From assembly GCA_028282905.1 (NCBI GenBank), contig JANQGW010000166.1, forward strand, positions 1 to 32,655: a DNA stretch of 32,655 bases. Reading direction: 5' to 3'. The stretch comes from Sedimentisphaerales bacterium. Lineage in GTDB: Bacteria; Planctomycetota; Phycisphaerae; Sedimentisphaerales; Anaerohalosphaeraceae. Within the stretch, counting starts at the first letter, position 1, and every line of letters starts with the position of its first letter. Below the pieces are notes generated by a model, which did not search any database, was not told the origin of the DNA, and saw nothing but the letters and a program-made list of their open reading frames with translations. The position numbers and the translations under genes were made by a program. Shown one piece after another: positions 24,421 to 32,655 of the stretch.

Positions 24421-26586
24421 CTATGGGTTAACGACTGTCTTCCAGTCCCTGACTTGTTTGTCGAAGTTCAGGATGATGATTTCCTGCGGTTTCAGCTCAA
24501 AGGTGATTTTGTCACCGTAGCTGTATTGCTTCTTCAGCCCTTCAGTGCAACGCTGGATGGGTGAGGACACATTAAATGTTCCACTGTCCGGCAAAAGCCC
24601 AAATTTGCGGTCCAACGTCACAGTGTAGGTCTGCGGTTGGTCAGATGGATTGTGAATGCTCAGATAGCCGCGATCAGCATTCCAGCCGGTATAACCGTAA
24701 ACCTTTGATTTTCGCGGGTCGCCGCCGTGCATCCGTGCCCGCTCAAACAGCGGGAACACATCATGGACCCAATGCAGGCCTTCGCTGACCACCTGCCAGT
24801 CCCGCTCGGCGAGATTAAACGTCTTGATATACAGTTCCACAAATCCCGTTCCGCGAGACAGGTTCATATACAGGTAATCCCGGAACACATCATCGCTTTC
24901 GCCAGTCTTGGTCTTTTTCGGCTCATGGTTAAACAGCGAGTTCATCGGATAATGCGTATTTTCCGTTTCCCAGATTTCATGATAGACGCCGTCACGATAA
25001 ACCAGTTCCTGCGTGCGGTTGCTGCCGCCGGCGGCGTCGCCCGCGTTAATCATCCACACCGCATCACAGTGCATCATCCACCATGGACTGAGCCACGCAC
25101 CGTTGGAGATGACAATATACACCTCCGGGTTGACTTTGTGCATCCGCCCGAAAATATCCATCAGCTTTTCAGACCCGGCCACAAGATAATAGGTTTTCAG
25201 TTCATCATACTTGGCATCGTTCAGCCGTTTGTCATCTGTTCGAAAGCCATCCAACTCAAGCTGCGGCATATAAGCAAAACCATGCTTGTCGCCGTACAGA
25301 TCGAAATCACGGGTGTTCAAGTGTCCAAATAAACCGTCCAGTTTAAAGTAGCTGACGCCCTGTTCAGTCAGTTCCACCATACGGTCACCCAATGCGCCCA
25401 TATATTTCGGCCCGGCCAGCGACATCCAGTTGCTTAGAGCCTCATAGCCATCCGCTTTTAGCTTCGGAACAATACGCCGTGCCCCGAAGTTACAACCCGG
25501 ACTAAGCCACAAGCCCAATTCCGATTCGGCGTTTTTGACTGCTTTGAAACTGTCGGCAAATTTCGGATCAAACTTGCCATTAACCGGCCAGGCTCGCTGG
25601 TTCCAGTCGGCTCTATCGCTGACATCCTGCCAGCCGTCGTCAATCACATAGGACTGGAAGGGCTTACAGCCGCGTTCGGTCGTCAGTTCCTGGTATACCT
25701 TGGCAACACTTTTAATAAATTTGTCCCGGTTAACACCGCCGCCGTAGTCAAACCACGAATTGTACTGGACACGCAGCCGCAACGGACGGACGCGGATATT
25801 TTCGATATATTCATAAAAGGCATCCGAGTTGAATTCGGCATCATCGGACATGCCAACAACCGAAGCGTAGGTTTTATATGTCTGATTGGGTTCAATCTGT
25901 CGGCCCCACAGATAGCCGCAATACAGCATCTGGTTTTCAACATAATTATACGCGGCCGGAAACTCCGTACCCCAGAAAGTCGCCGACTCAGTCGTAAACA
26001 GCGGCTGTCCAAGACCCGGTTTCCAGCGGGACGGCCCCCGTGCGGTAATCAGCTTCTGCGTATACGGCTGAGATGCATCTTCGGCGGCAACTGCATCGAC
26101 ATCAATCCGCTCCAGCGTCACCGGTTTGCCGGAAGTGATCTCAAGATATTTCCGCAGATAGAATTCATCTTCAACCAATTCGTAATGAACAGTCACCGTC
26201 AGTTGATGAGCTGTATTTTGCAGCGTAAACGCCATGCCTTTGCCGGCTTTCCCGGACAAATTGTATTTCTTGAACCCGAAAAACGTGAAATCATCCGAGG
26301 TCAGCACCACATCGGTATCGGTGGTGTGTGTGCCCTGTGACAACCGCAGCCGAAACTCCGGACACGCCGTCGGCGTCAATACCGTATCGGCACGCTTATT
26401 GGCAATTTCCGTCGTTACCAGTTTTCCCTGCTGCACAGCCAGCGAGCGCCGAAGAGAACCGTTTTGAATCACATATCCCTTACGCGTCTTTCCAGCCGTC
26501 ACCCGGTCGGCCAATGCTGAGCACGAAACCAACAGTAAACACAGCCCAAGCGAGCCTAAAATAGTCCAATTCCTTTTGCCTGTCAT
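24421..26586 (-). CDS. GH36-like alpha-galactosidase, exported
   Basis: A 721-residue glycoside hydrolase predicted to release alpha-linked galactose. The ATG at 26586 has AAAGGA a few bases upstream. The N-terminus (GSLGLCLLLVSCSALADRV) can be read either as a lipoprotein signal, with LVSC as lipobox, or as a normal signal peptide cleaved after ALA. An N-terminal beta-supersandwich (ELVEDEFYLRKYLEI) is followed by a TIM barrel: RLRVQYNSWFDYGGG, SYVIDDGWQ, ELGLWLSPG and SYFKLDGLF, the last carrying the expected nucleophile Asp; VWMINAGDAAGGSN is a candidate site for the acid/base Asp. The C-terminus (FELKPQEIIILNF) is a beta sandwich. It is encoded 52 bases after the fucosidase gene and ends in a terminator. 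The exact substrate, and a GH36 versus GH27/31-like assignment, cannot be settled from sequence reading. Confidence 0.85.
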   Translation of the reverse strand: MTGKRNWTILGSLGLCLLLVSCSALADRVTAGKTRKGYVIQNGSLRRSLAVQQGKLVTTEIANKRADTVLTPTACPEFRLRLSQGTHTTDTDVVLTSDDFTFFGFKKYNLSGKAGKGMAFTLQNTAHQLTVTVHYELVEDEFYLRKYLEITSGKPVTLERIDVDAVAAEDASQPYTQKLITARGPSRWKPGLGQPLFTTESATFWGTEFPAAYNYVENQMLYCGYLWGRQIEPNQTYKTYASVVGMSDDAEFNSDAFYEYIENIRVRPLRLRVQYNSWFDYGGGVNRDKFIKSVAKVYQELTTERGCKPFQSYVIDDGWQDVSDRADWNQRAWPVNGKFDPKFADSFKAVKNAESELGLWLSPGCNFGARRIVPKLKADGYEALSNWMSLAGPKYMGALGDRMVELTEQGVSYFKLDGLFGHLNTRDFDLYGDKHGFAYMPQLELDGFRTDDKRLNDAKYDELKTYYLVAGSEKLMDIFGRMHKVNPEVYIVISNGAWLSPWWMMHCDAVWMINAGDAAGGSNRTQELVYRDGVYHEIWETENTHYPMNSLFNHEPKKTKTGESDDVFRDYLYMNLSRGTGFVELYIKTFNLAERDWQVVSEGLHWVHDVFPLFERARMHGGDPRKSKVYGYTGWNADRGYLSIHNPSDQPQTYTVTLDRKFGLLPDSGTFNVSSPIQRCTEGLKKQYSYGDKITFELKPQEIIILNFDKQVRDWKTVVNP

Positions 26587-26610
26587 ACTTTTCCTTTCAT
26601 AATATCCCCG

Positions 26611-26620
26611 CTGCAATGCG
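26611..26620. promoter_or_regulatory. Repeated word CTGCAATGCG, GH36 copy
   Basis: CTGCAATGCG lies 25 bases upstream of the GH36 start in the 52-base gap after the fucosidase gene. The identical ten bases lie at 28066-28075 upstream of the fucosidase gene. Possible shared regulator site for the two enzymes. Confidence 0.3.
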
Positions 26621-26638
26621 GCTTTTTCTACGATAATT

Positions 26639-28021
26639 CTAATCCACATAAAATGCGGACAGTTGGCGGATTATCGGTTCGGCAACGGATTTTGTCGCAG
26701 TAAACCGAACACTGTTAACCGTAACCGTTTCAAACTGCTGAATGCGTTTATGGCCGACGGAGACGCCGTCGCACAGCGGCTTCCACTGGCCCGAAGCAAG
26801 CCGGCCTTCAATCTTATAGGCACGGACTCGCTCGCCGGCGGTAATATCTTCCATAACAATCGCATGATTAACCGGCGTCGGCTTATCAAATGTCAGCGTA
26901 ACCGTTTTGCCCGTGCCAGATGTCGTCGCCTTTTCCTTGCCAAAGCGGCGTTTGATTTCCTTGCCGAACTCGACATACCGCTGAAAATCACCTTCCGGAA
27001 CCAGTCCATCCGGGTTAGGATTGGCATTCAGCAGTAAATTACAGTTTCGCCCGACCGAGCGATAGTACATATCCATCAAATGTTTGACCGAATACAGACG
27101 ATCTTCCCGGTTTGGTTTCCAGAACCAATCATGGTTTCGCACGGGTACATCGCATTCGCCGGGAATCCAGTATTGTCCTTCCGGGTCGCCGCCGAAGACT
27201 TTTTCGACCGTTCCCCCTTCGGCGGTTCCTACTTTGGCCGTGTTCCAGCAGGGATACGGTGCGACGCCGCGTTCATTGCCGACCCAGCGAATCAGATTGC
27301 GCGTGCCGGGAGGGCCTTGAAAGACAATGGCATTCGGCTGATGCTTATTTAGAATCGGCACCAGATCCGGGCCGCCCTGACTGGCCGGGATCGCCCCGCC
27401 GTCAAACCAGATTTCAAACAGTTCGCCGTAGCGGGTCCACAGTTCGGTGGCCATCTTCTCGCAGACGCGGACGTATTCGGCCTGCTTTTTCTCGTCGCCG
27501 CCCTTGCCGCGATTGACCAGCCCCGGATTGTCCACTTCCAGATAACCGTTGGCGGTCACCGACGCGTAAAGACCGGGTTTGATGCCGTACTTATGGCAGG
27601 ATTCGACAAAATCTTTGACCACATCACCCTTACCGCTCCGCCACGAGGACTGTTTAACGCCATACGGGTAAAGGTCGGACTGCCACTGCAAAAAACCGCT
27701 GCAATGCTTGGCGACAAAGACCGCGTATTTCGCGCCCATGGCCTTAGCCGCTTCCATCCACTGATCGGTATCAAGTTTTTTCGGCTGGTACAAATCCGGC
27801 TCGGGAAAATCCTTAAACGAACGCCAGTTCCAGCCCGGCTTATAAATTGGAATGTCAAAATGGAAAAACATCCCCATTTCCATATCGTGCCAGGCCGCCT
27901 GTGCCGGCGTCGGCGTCACAAGCGATGTCGCCGGTGCGGCATGTGCCAAAGCCTGCGGAAGCAACCCGGAAGCCGCACAAACACCCGAAAATTTCAAAAA
28001 ATCGCGTCTGCTGTGTTTCAT
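26639..28021 (-). CDS. GH29 alpha-L-fucosidase with Tat signal
   Basis: A 460-residue enzyme predicted to hydrolyse alpha-L-fucosides. The ATG at 28021 begins MKHSRRDFLKFSG, an exact twin-arginine (SRRxFLK) signal, with cleavage near AHA-AP; export of a folded protein is therefore expected. The TIM barrel shows WHDMEMGMFFHFDI, AKYAVFVAKHCSGFLQW, and EIWFDGG with the expected nucleophile Asp. It also has LLLNANPNPDGLVPEGD, typical of the family. The last 80 residues (LTFDKPTPVNHAIVMEDI, RAYKIEGRL, VRFTATKS) form a discoidin-like sandwich that may bind sugar. It is followed by the GH36 gene in the same direction and preceded by the CotH gene 242 bases upstream. Some bacterial GH29 enzymes act on galactosides as well, so the substrate is likely but not certain. 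Confidence 0.93.
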   Translation of the reverse strand: MKHSRRDFLKFSGVCAASGLLPQALAHAAPATSLVTPTPAQAAWHDMEMGMFFHFDIPIYKPGWNWRSFKDFPEPDLYQPKKLDTDQWMEAAKAMGAKYAVFVAKHCSGFLQWQSDLYPYGVKQSSWRSGKGDVVKDFVESCHKYGIKPGLYASVTANGYLEVDNPGLVNRGKGGDEKKQAEYVRVCEKMATELWTRYGELFEIWFDGGAIPASQGGPDLVPILNKHQPNAIVFQGPPGTRNLIRWVGNERGVAPYPCWNTAKVGTAEGGTVEKVFGGDPEGQYWIPGECDVPVRNHDWFWKPNREDRLYSVKHLMDMYYRSVGRNCNLLLNANPNPDGLVPEGDFQRYVEFGKEIKRRFGKEKATTSGTGKTVTLTFDKPTPVNHAIVMEDITAGERVRAYKIEGRLASGQWKPLCDGVSVGHKRIQQFETVTVNSVRFTATKSVAEPIIRQLSAFYVD

Positions 28022-28065
28022 AATATCACTTTTCCCTAAAAAACAATATCCATCCCTATTTTGGC

Positions 28066-28082
28066 CTGCAATGCGCACATTC
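28066..28082. promoter_or_regulatory. Composite site upstream of the fucosidase gene
   Basis: Two repeated words overlap here: CTGCAATGCG (28066-28075, also at 26611) and GCGCACATTC (28073-28082, also at 20816). The site is 45 to 61 bases upstream of the fucosidase start. GCGCA and TGCGC also allow a small stem (GCGCA-N5-TGCGC on the minus strand). Confidence 0.35.
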
Positions 28083-28149
28083 TGCGCCGAACACTTTAAA
28101 GCATATATCCAACACCCATCATTTTATGAACTAAAAATCGAAAAATTCT

Positions 28150-28170
28150 CAAAAAACAAGGGATTTTTTG
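28150..28170 (-). terminator. Weak AT-rich hairpin after the CotH gene
   Basis: CAAAAAA (28150-28156) and TTTTTTG (28164-28170) pair over seven bases; on the minus strand it is followed by T-rich sequence. It is about 94 bases past the CotH stop. Low stability makes this only a possible terminator. Confidence 0.2.
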
Positions 28171-28263
28171 CATTCACTACTCCACAATTGGATACATATT
28201 CATTTCATATCCCCAGTATTTTAGTTTCCGTGCATTCTGTTTTCAATTCATTGTTTCATCTTT

Positions 28264-31200
28264 TCAATTTCCCGGCGTGGGAACTTCTGCCTGCCAATTA
28301 GCGGGGTCGTTGCCGTAATCGGAAAGAATTTTTCGCGACAGGCACTTTCCATCGCCGTCCGGTTCGACTGGCCACGGGGCGGTATCGTCATAGCTGACGC
28401 GGTCAATTCGGATGTACTGTCGTTGGCCTTGGGCATTGATGTCGCCGGGCATTTGCAGTTCCGGCTTTTCGCCGCCGTTGCTGAGGCTGCCGTCGAACCA
28501 TTCAAAATATGTCACGCCGTCCAAACTATTTATGCCGTATTCGGCTTTAAATGCCGTTTCGTTTTTTATCAGCAGAATTATCTGTCCCGGTGCCATTGTC
28601 ACAGGTGTCACTGGGAAAACAAACTCAATGCCCGGATCGTCCGCGTCATCGACAAATCGCCACGGTTCGTTGGTGGTGCCATCATAGAGTGTCACATTTT
28701 CACCGGAAATGTTTTTCAGTTCGACATATTCGGCATCACCGTTGGTCTGTAGGTGGTACATGATTTCAGTAATGACCACCGGACCGACTTTCGGAGTGGC
28801 GTTGTCACTGCCGGGGGTATTGCTGCTCATGGCAACAAAGTTGAACGCCCCGGTCGATTTTTGGTGCCGGCCGAAAGCGATGTCTTTATCAGAAGCACCG
28901 AAGGCTTCTTCTTCAACATAGCCGGTCAAAACACTGTTTTGGCCGGACTGGAGGTAGAGCGTTTCGCCGTTTTCGCTGAGCTGGAACGGGATATTGCAGC
29001 CCGGATCGGACGGGTTGCCGAAGTGATTGTTTTCTGTAAAGACGAAGTAGCCATTGGCCGGGATACTTGTGCCAGCGGCGATTTCATACTTCATCCGGCT
29101 TGCATCGTCAGAATTATCATCCGACAGGAACCACCCACCGATATTAATCGACTCGTCAGTTGTGTTATGCAGTTCGATCCAGTCATAGGCAATCGTATCG
29201 GAATGTGCTAATACTTCGTTAATCACGATTGAGCCGATGGCCGGAATATCACCGGCATCATCTTTGCCGGGCGAGCCGTTGACGGAGTAACTTGGCCGCC
29301 ACGCACTCTTGCCGTCCCAACTGTCAAGATTGGCGTTGTTTTTATCGACAATCGTCAGGCTGAACCCTCCGCCGTCTGTAATATCATACCAGCCGTCTTT
29401 ATAACTGAAATCCAGAATGGTACTGTTCGTCTCATCTTCCAGGTTAAGCCGTTCACCGCCGTTATCCAGCGAGCCTTGATACACACCGAGCGCAAGGTTC
29501 AACCCTGAAGTATTATAGCGTGAGGCAAAGGCGTCCCTGTTTTTGACAATCAGCATATATGCGCCGCCGTCAAGAAACAGATTCGCCCCGGCGGCAAATT
29601 CATAGAGCACGCCGTCGGTGAATTTAACACCATCCAGTTTAACCGAGTTTGTGCCGATATTAGTAATCTCGATATACTCGTATTCCTCCTCATCGTACGC
29701 CCCACCCGGAGCCGGATGATACATAAGCTCGGTAATCCGAAGATAACGCTGCGGATCGGATGGATTGCCGGCATAGATCAGGCTGTCAATCGTAGTGTAA
29801 TTGGCATCGACCAGCGTGACGGTTTCACCCCAACTGGATAAATGGCCCTTATAGCTGCCCTGTACAAACCGGCTTTCGCCGCCGGTTGGGCTGACCGGCC
29901 GGCTGCGGAAGGCGTTCACATTGGGCGAGACATAGAGACTTCCGCCGCTGACAATCACCGTTCCCGGCTGAAAGGTATATTCAACGCCTCCGGTCAAATG
30001 CCATCCGGAGATATCAATCGCTTGGGCGGTATGGTTAATTAGTTCAACATATTCCTCATCTTGATTTCCGGAAGCGGGGTTATAGTCAATCGTCCCGAAT
30101 CGAATATCCAGCACATTCGGGTCAACGGGAATATTGACGCCGCCCTTCAGTTCCGGCAAAATCAGCAGATCACTGCTGGTTGAACCGCGGTTGACACCGT
30201 GAATCGCCAGCACATTCTCCCCGGCAAGCAGATTGGCCGCGGAGATAATAAAATCTTCAAAAATGATATTCTGGGGATCTGTCTTACCGCCGGAAGAGGA
30301 TGTGTTCCAGGCAGGCACGCCATTGACAAACCGCCGGGCCACCTCGGTGCCGTTGAGATAGGCCACAAAACCGTCGTCGTATTTCATGCGCAGTTTCAAG
30401 GCATCAAATGCCGCCGGATCGGACACCGTAAACGGAACGCGAATATATACCGACACTCGCCCCGACATCTGGCTGTTGATATCCGTAGCAATCAGGTCAG
30501 TATAGTTGACCGCATCGCCGAGTGAACGCTCGTAACCGATACCGGTCATGCCGGATGCCCAGTTGCTGTCAGCAAAATCCGGCTCAATCCAGTCAAGAGC
30601 CAGACTGTCATCGGCGGGCACATAGTAACTTGCCGATGTTACGCCGGGAGTGCCGGAAACAAGCGTGGCGGTCATCGTCAGGACATTTTCCACCTCTTGA
30701 GACGTCGGAATCAACCCGGTTTCGGCCGGTCCTTCTGTATTAAACAGATAATTTCGGCGGGTGTTAAAATAACCCTTGAGACTGCTGACCGCCGATGAAA
30801 TATTGATATGATCCATCACAGGCTCGGCGAGTTCATCCACTCGCGTCTCAAAAATCAGTTCATTCGTCGGCGTTCCCAACGGCTGGAGCATTGTATCCAT
30901 CACCGTCCGCAGGCGCCTCAAAAACATCTCTTGGGTTTCCGGCATATTAAACACAACATCATACAGTACATTCCACTGCTTAGTCCCGGACTTCCAGTGA
31001 GCCTTATCGCCGAAAAATGGATGATCACCTTCACCGGAAGTATTGGCAAACGTCCAGTCCTTATCCCACGGAAAAATCATCCATTCACCAGTCCCGTTGG
31101 TATCACGGTAAAAATAGAAATTCTTGCGGGTATCATCAGTATCGCGAGTCACGCATTTCGCCGCCAGGTAATCCATGATCCTTGGCAGATTAAAATGATC

Positions 31201-32655
31201 GAAAATAAACTGTCGGTACACTTCTTCGTCATCATGCGTCAGGGCATCCACCACCTCCTGCAAGTCGGAGTAATCCTCCCACTTTCGGGTCTTCTTCTCA
31301 ATACTGCCGACCGTACTGTAAGGACTGGGGCAATCCGTATCAGAGAACACCGGCGTATGCGGCAGTGAATCCCAGTATTTTTCCTGTGCGGTTTCAGTAG
31401 TCTCGGCTGACCTCTGGATAAACTTATACAGTGCCCCTTCCGGGTCAAGACCGTTACGTTGCAGGAAATCCTCATCAACCTGCTCGATAAAGACCCCCAC
31501 CCGGTCAAAATTGCCGTTCAGCCGCATCAGGATCATGAACGACTCACAGCTCGGCACACCGATACGGGCGTGGGTCTCAAATGCCAGACTCTGGCGGACA
31601 TAAGCCGGGTCCGAACCCTGCGCATTGAGATTGATTTCACCAACTCGTCCGAGTTTGTCGCCCGCGAAGAAATCGTAGCCTTTGTTAAAGTCGAATTTCT
31701 GCGAATAGGCATTGGTCGCCTGTCCTCGCTGCCGCACATAAATATTATCATAAAACTCCCCCCTATAGAATACCGAGGCCCGGGTGCCGGTTCGGGTATG
31801 ACTGTTATAGGAATCCTGAGTAAACCATTCCAGAATTGGCAAGTCACTGGTCACTACCGGGTTCGCGACAACCGTACCAAAGTACTCCGGTGACTGATTG
31901 TCACCGATCAGATCCAGCGCCAGCGGCAGACGGTTCTCACCGCCCACGGTATCGGTGGTTTGAATATAATAACGAATCATCTGGCCCGGGCCGGCAGCCG
32001 AGGCCGGGATCACAGCCCCGTAAACACCATCACCGCTTGCACCATCACCGTGCAGGCCGTCATCAACCATCGGCACAGTCACTTCCGGCTCATACATCAC
32101 CCGATAGGTCATCTGAACCGAAGAAACCGGCTTCTGTGTTTCAGTAATCATCGCGGTCACAAACAAATCATCCGCGTCACCGGGCTGAACCGGCGTGTGC
32201 TGCACATCACTGATCGCCGGGCCGACATTCGGATACGGTGTGCCGTTAGCCGCGGCCGGTGTCGGTGCCAGAAAATAATTATCGCTAATATATCGATCAT
32301 CCGGCCGGATTGCCAACCCGTAAGAAATATCCTCGTACTGGACGGGAGACTTGCCGGCGTATTCATGGGCAATATTGCCGCCCGGGCAGAGCAAGGCTAA
32401 ATACTCACCGGACGTTCCCAGATAAAAATTCGTATGCAGCGGATTGTTCGGATCGGTCCGGTTCTTACCGGAGGCAAACACAATCAGATAGTCACCGGGA
32501 GTAATGGTTACCGCCGGAAAGCACCATTTATCCAGATTATCGTCATCATCCGTTAGATACCACCCGCCCAGATTAATTGGTTTGGAAGAATAATTGCAGA
32601 GTTCAATCCAGTCCGAATAGCTGCCGTCCTCATCAACAATACCGGTGACACTGTC
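28264..32655 (-). CDS. CotH-kinase/lamin-tail giant surface protein, N-terminus missing
   Basis: The frame is open to the window edge, so 1463 residues of a larger protein are visible; the true start is outside. The first visible part is a lamin-tail domain (SDWIELCNYSSKPINLGGWY). Then come a beta domain (DDGLHGDGASGDGVYGAVIP), a CotH-type kinase domain with NIYVRQRG, KFDFNKGYDFF, and WMIFPWDKDWTF at its catalytic core, a galactose-binding-like domain (MKYDDGFVAYLNGTEVARR), and four more lamin-tail domains, for example YVELINHTAQAIDISGWHL, WIELHNTTDESINIGGWFL and YVELKNISGENVTLYDG. It ends in NWQAEVPTPGN without a dockerin or PEP-CTERM tag. CotH of Bacillus is a spore-coat protein kinase; in planctomycetes these giants are probably exported, with unknown targets. 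It lies upstream of the fucosidase gene by 242 bases, so operon membership is uncertain. Confidence 0.9.
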   Translation of the reverse strand, partial: DSVTGIVDEDGSYSDWIELCNYSSKPINLGGWYLTDDDDNLDKWCFPAVTITPGDYLIVFASGKNRTDPNNPLHTNFYLGTSGEYLALLCPGGNIAHEYAGKSPVQYEDISYGLAIRPDDRYISDNYFLAPTPAAANGTPYPNVGPAISDVQHTPVQPGDADDLFVTAMITETQKPVSSVQMTYRVMYEPEVTVPMVDDGLHGDGASGDGVYGAVIPASAAGPGQMIRYYIQTTDTVGGENRLPLALDLIGDNQSPEYFGTVVANPVVTSDLPILEWFTQDSYNSHTRTGTRASVFYRGEFYDNIYVRQRGQATNAYSQKFDFNKGYDFFAGDKLGRVGEINLNAQGSDPAYVRQSLAFETHARIGVPSCESFMILMRLNGNFDRVGVFIEQVDEDFLQRNGLDPEGALYKFIQRSAETTETAQEKYWDSLPHTPVFSDTDCPSPYSTVGSIEKKTRKWEDYSDLQEVVDALTHDDEEVYRQFIFDHFNLPRIMDYLAAKCVTRDTDDTRKNFYFYRDTNGTGEWMIFPWDKDWTFANTSGEGDHPFFGDKAHWKSGTKQWNVLYDVVFNMPETQEMFLRRLRTVMDTMLQPLGTPTNELIFETRVDELAEPVMDHINISSAVSSLKGYFNTRRNYLFNTEGPAETGLIPTSQEVENVLTMTATLVSGTPGVTSASYYVPADDSLALDWIEPDFADSNWASGMTGIGYERSLGDAVNYTDLIATDINSQMSGRVSVYIRVPFTVSDPAAFDALKLRMKYDDGFVAYLNGTEVARRFVNGVPAWNTSSSGGKTDPQNIIFEDFIISAANLLAGENVLAIHGVNRGSTSSDLLILPELKGGVNIPVDPNVLDIRFGTIDYNPASGNQDEEYVELINHTAQAIDISGWHLTGGVEYTFQPGTVIVSGGSLYVSPNVNAFRSRPVSPTGGESRFVQGSYKGHLSSWGETVTLVDANYTTIDSLIYAGNPSDPQRYLRITELMYHPAPGGAYDEEEYEYIEITNIGTNSVKLDGVKFTDGVLYEFAAGANLFLDGGAYMLIVKNRDAFASRYNTSGLNLALGVYQGSLDNGGERLNLEDETNSTILDFSYKDGWYDITDGGGFSLTIVDKNNANLDSWDGKSAWRPSYSVNGSPGKDDAGDIPAIGSIVINEVLAHSDTIAYDWIELHNTTDESINIGGWFLSDDNSDDASRMKYEIAAGTSIPANGYFVFTENNHFGNPSDPGCNIPFQLSENGETLYLQSGQNSVLTGYVEEEAFGASDKDIAFGRHQKSTGAFNFVAMSSNTPGSDNATPKVGPVVITEIMYHLQTNGDAEYVELKNISGENVTLYDGTTNEPWRFVDDADDPGIEFVFPVTPVTMAPGQIILLIKNETAFKAEYGINSLDGVTYFEWFDGSLSNGGEKPELQMPGDINAQGQRQYIRIDRVSYDDTAPWPVEPDGDGKCLSRKILSDYGNDPANWQAEVPTPGN

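Overview
All seventeen genes I can support lie on the minus strand, so transcription runs from high to low coordinates. The content points to a PVC-group bacterium, most likely a planctomycete of class Phycisphaerae (Sedimentisphaerales-like). The reasons are ECF sigma factors paired with FecR proteins that carry a C-terminal carbohydrate-binding-like domain, prepilin-type proteins ending in a phenylalanine/alanine/aspartate/glycine 'DG' motif, LamG proteins with PEP-CTERM tags, CotH/lamin-tail giants, and a C-terminal half-dockerin with a GD...WL pattern. Lentisphaerae or Kiritimatiellota are possible alternatives.

Read in the direction of transcription there are three blocks. Block C (32655 to 24421) holds the 3' part of a very large CotH/lamin-tail protein, a Tat-exported GH29 alpha-L-fucosidase and a GH36-like alpha-galactosidase, closed by a clear rho-independent terminator. 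Block B (23963 to 9732) begins with ECF sigma, FecR and prepilin. It continues with three proteins built on one unrecognised beta-rich domain (one PEP-CTERM form and two long half-dockerin forms), then a GH78 rhamnosidase and a GH106 rhamnosidase. Block A (9313 to 1) repeats the plan: ECF sigma, FecR, prepilin, a LamG PEP-CTERM protein, two long LamG/FnIII/Ig/LamG half-dockerin proteins, and the start of another LamG protein cut by the window edge.

My reading is that blocks A and B are two paralogous copies of a regulatory-plus-display module. In each, a membrane FecR protein with an outside sugar-binding-like domain would control its sigma factor. The sigma factor would drive a pilin-like protein, a PEP-CTERM surface protein and larger adhesin-like proteins, and in block B two rhamnosidases. 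With fucosidase and galactosidase next door, the likely target is a rhamnose-, fucose- and galactose-containing polysaccharide. There is no SusC/SusD pair, transporter or sulfatase in the window. The functional link is inference; the repeated gene order is directly visible.

Non-coding points of note: six 3' hairpins whose irregular pairs are all G-U in the minus-strand RNA; a repeated TGCGCGCAC element upstream of both PEP-CTERM genes; a sigma gene with no ATG whose Shine-Dalgarno is spaced for an ATT codon; and several palindromes upstream of the sigma genes. No tRNA, rRNA, CRISPR array, insertion sequence or attachment site was seen.
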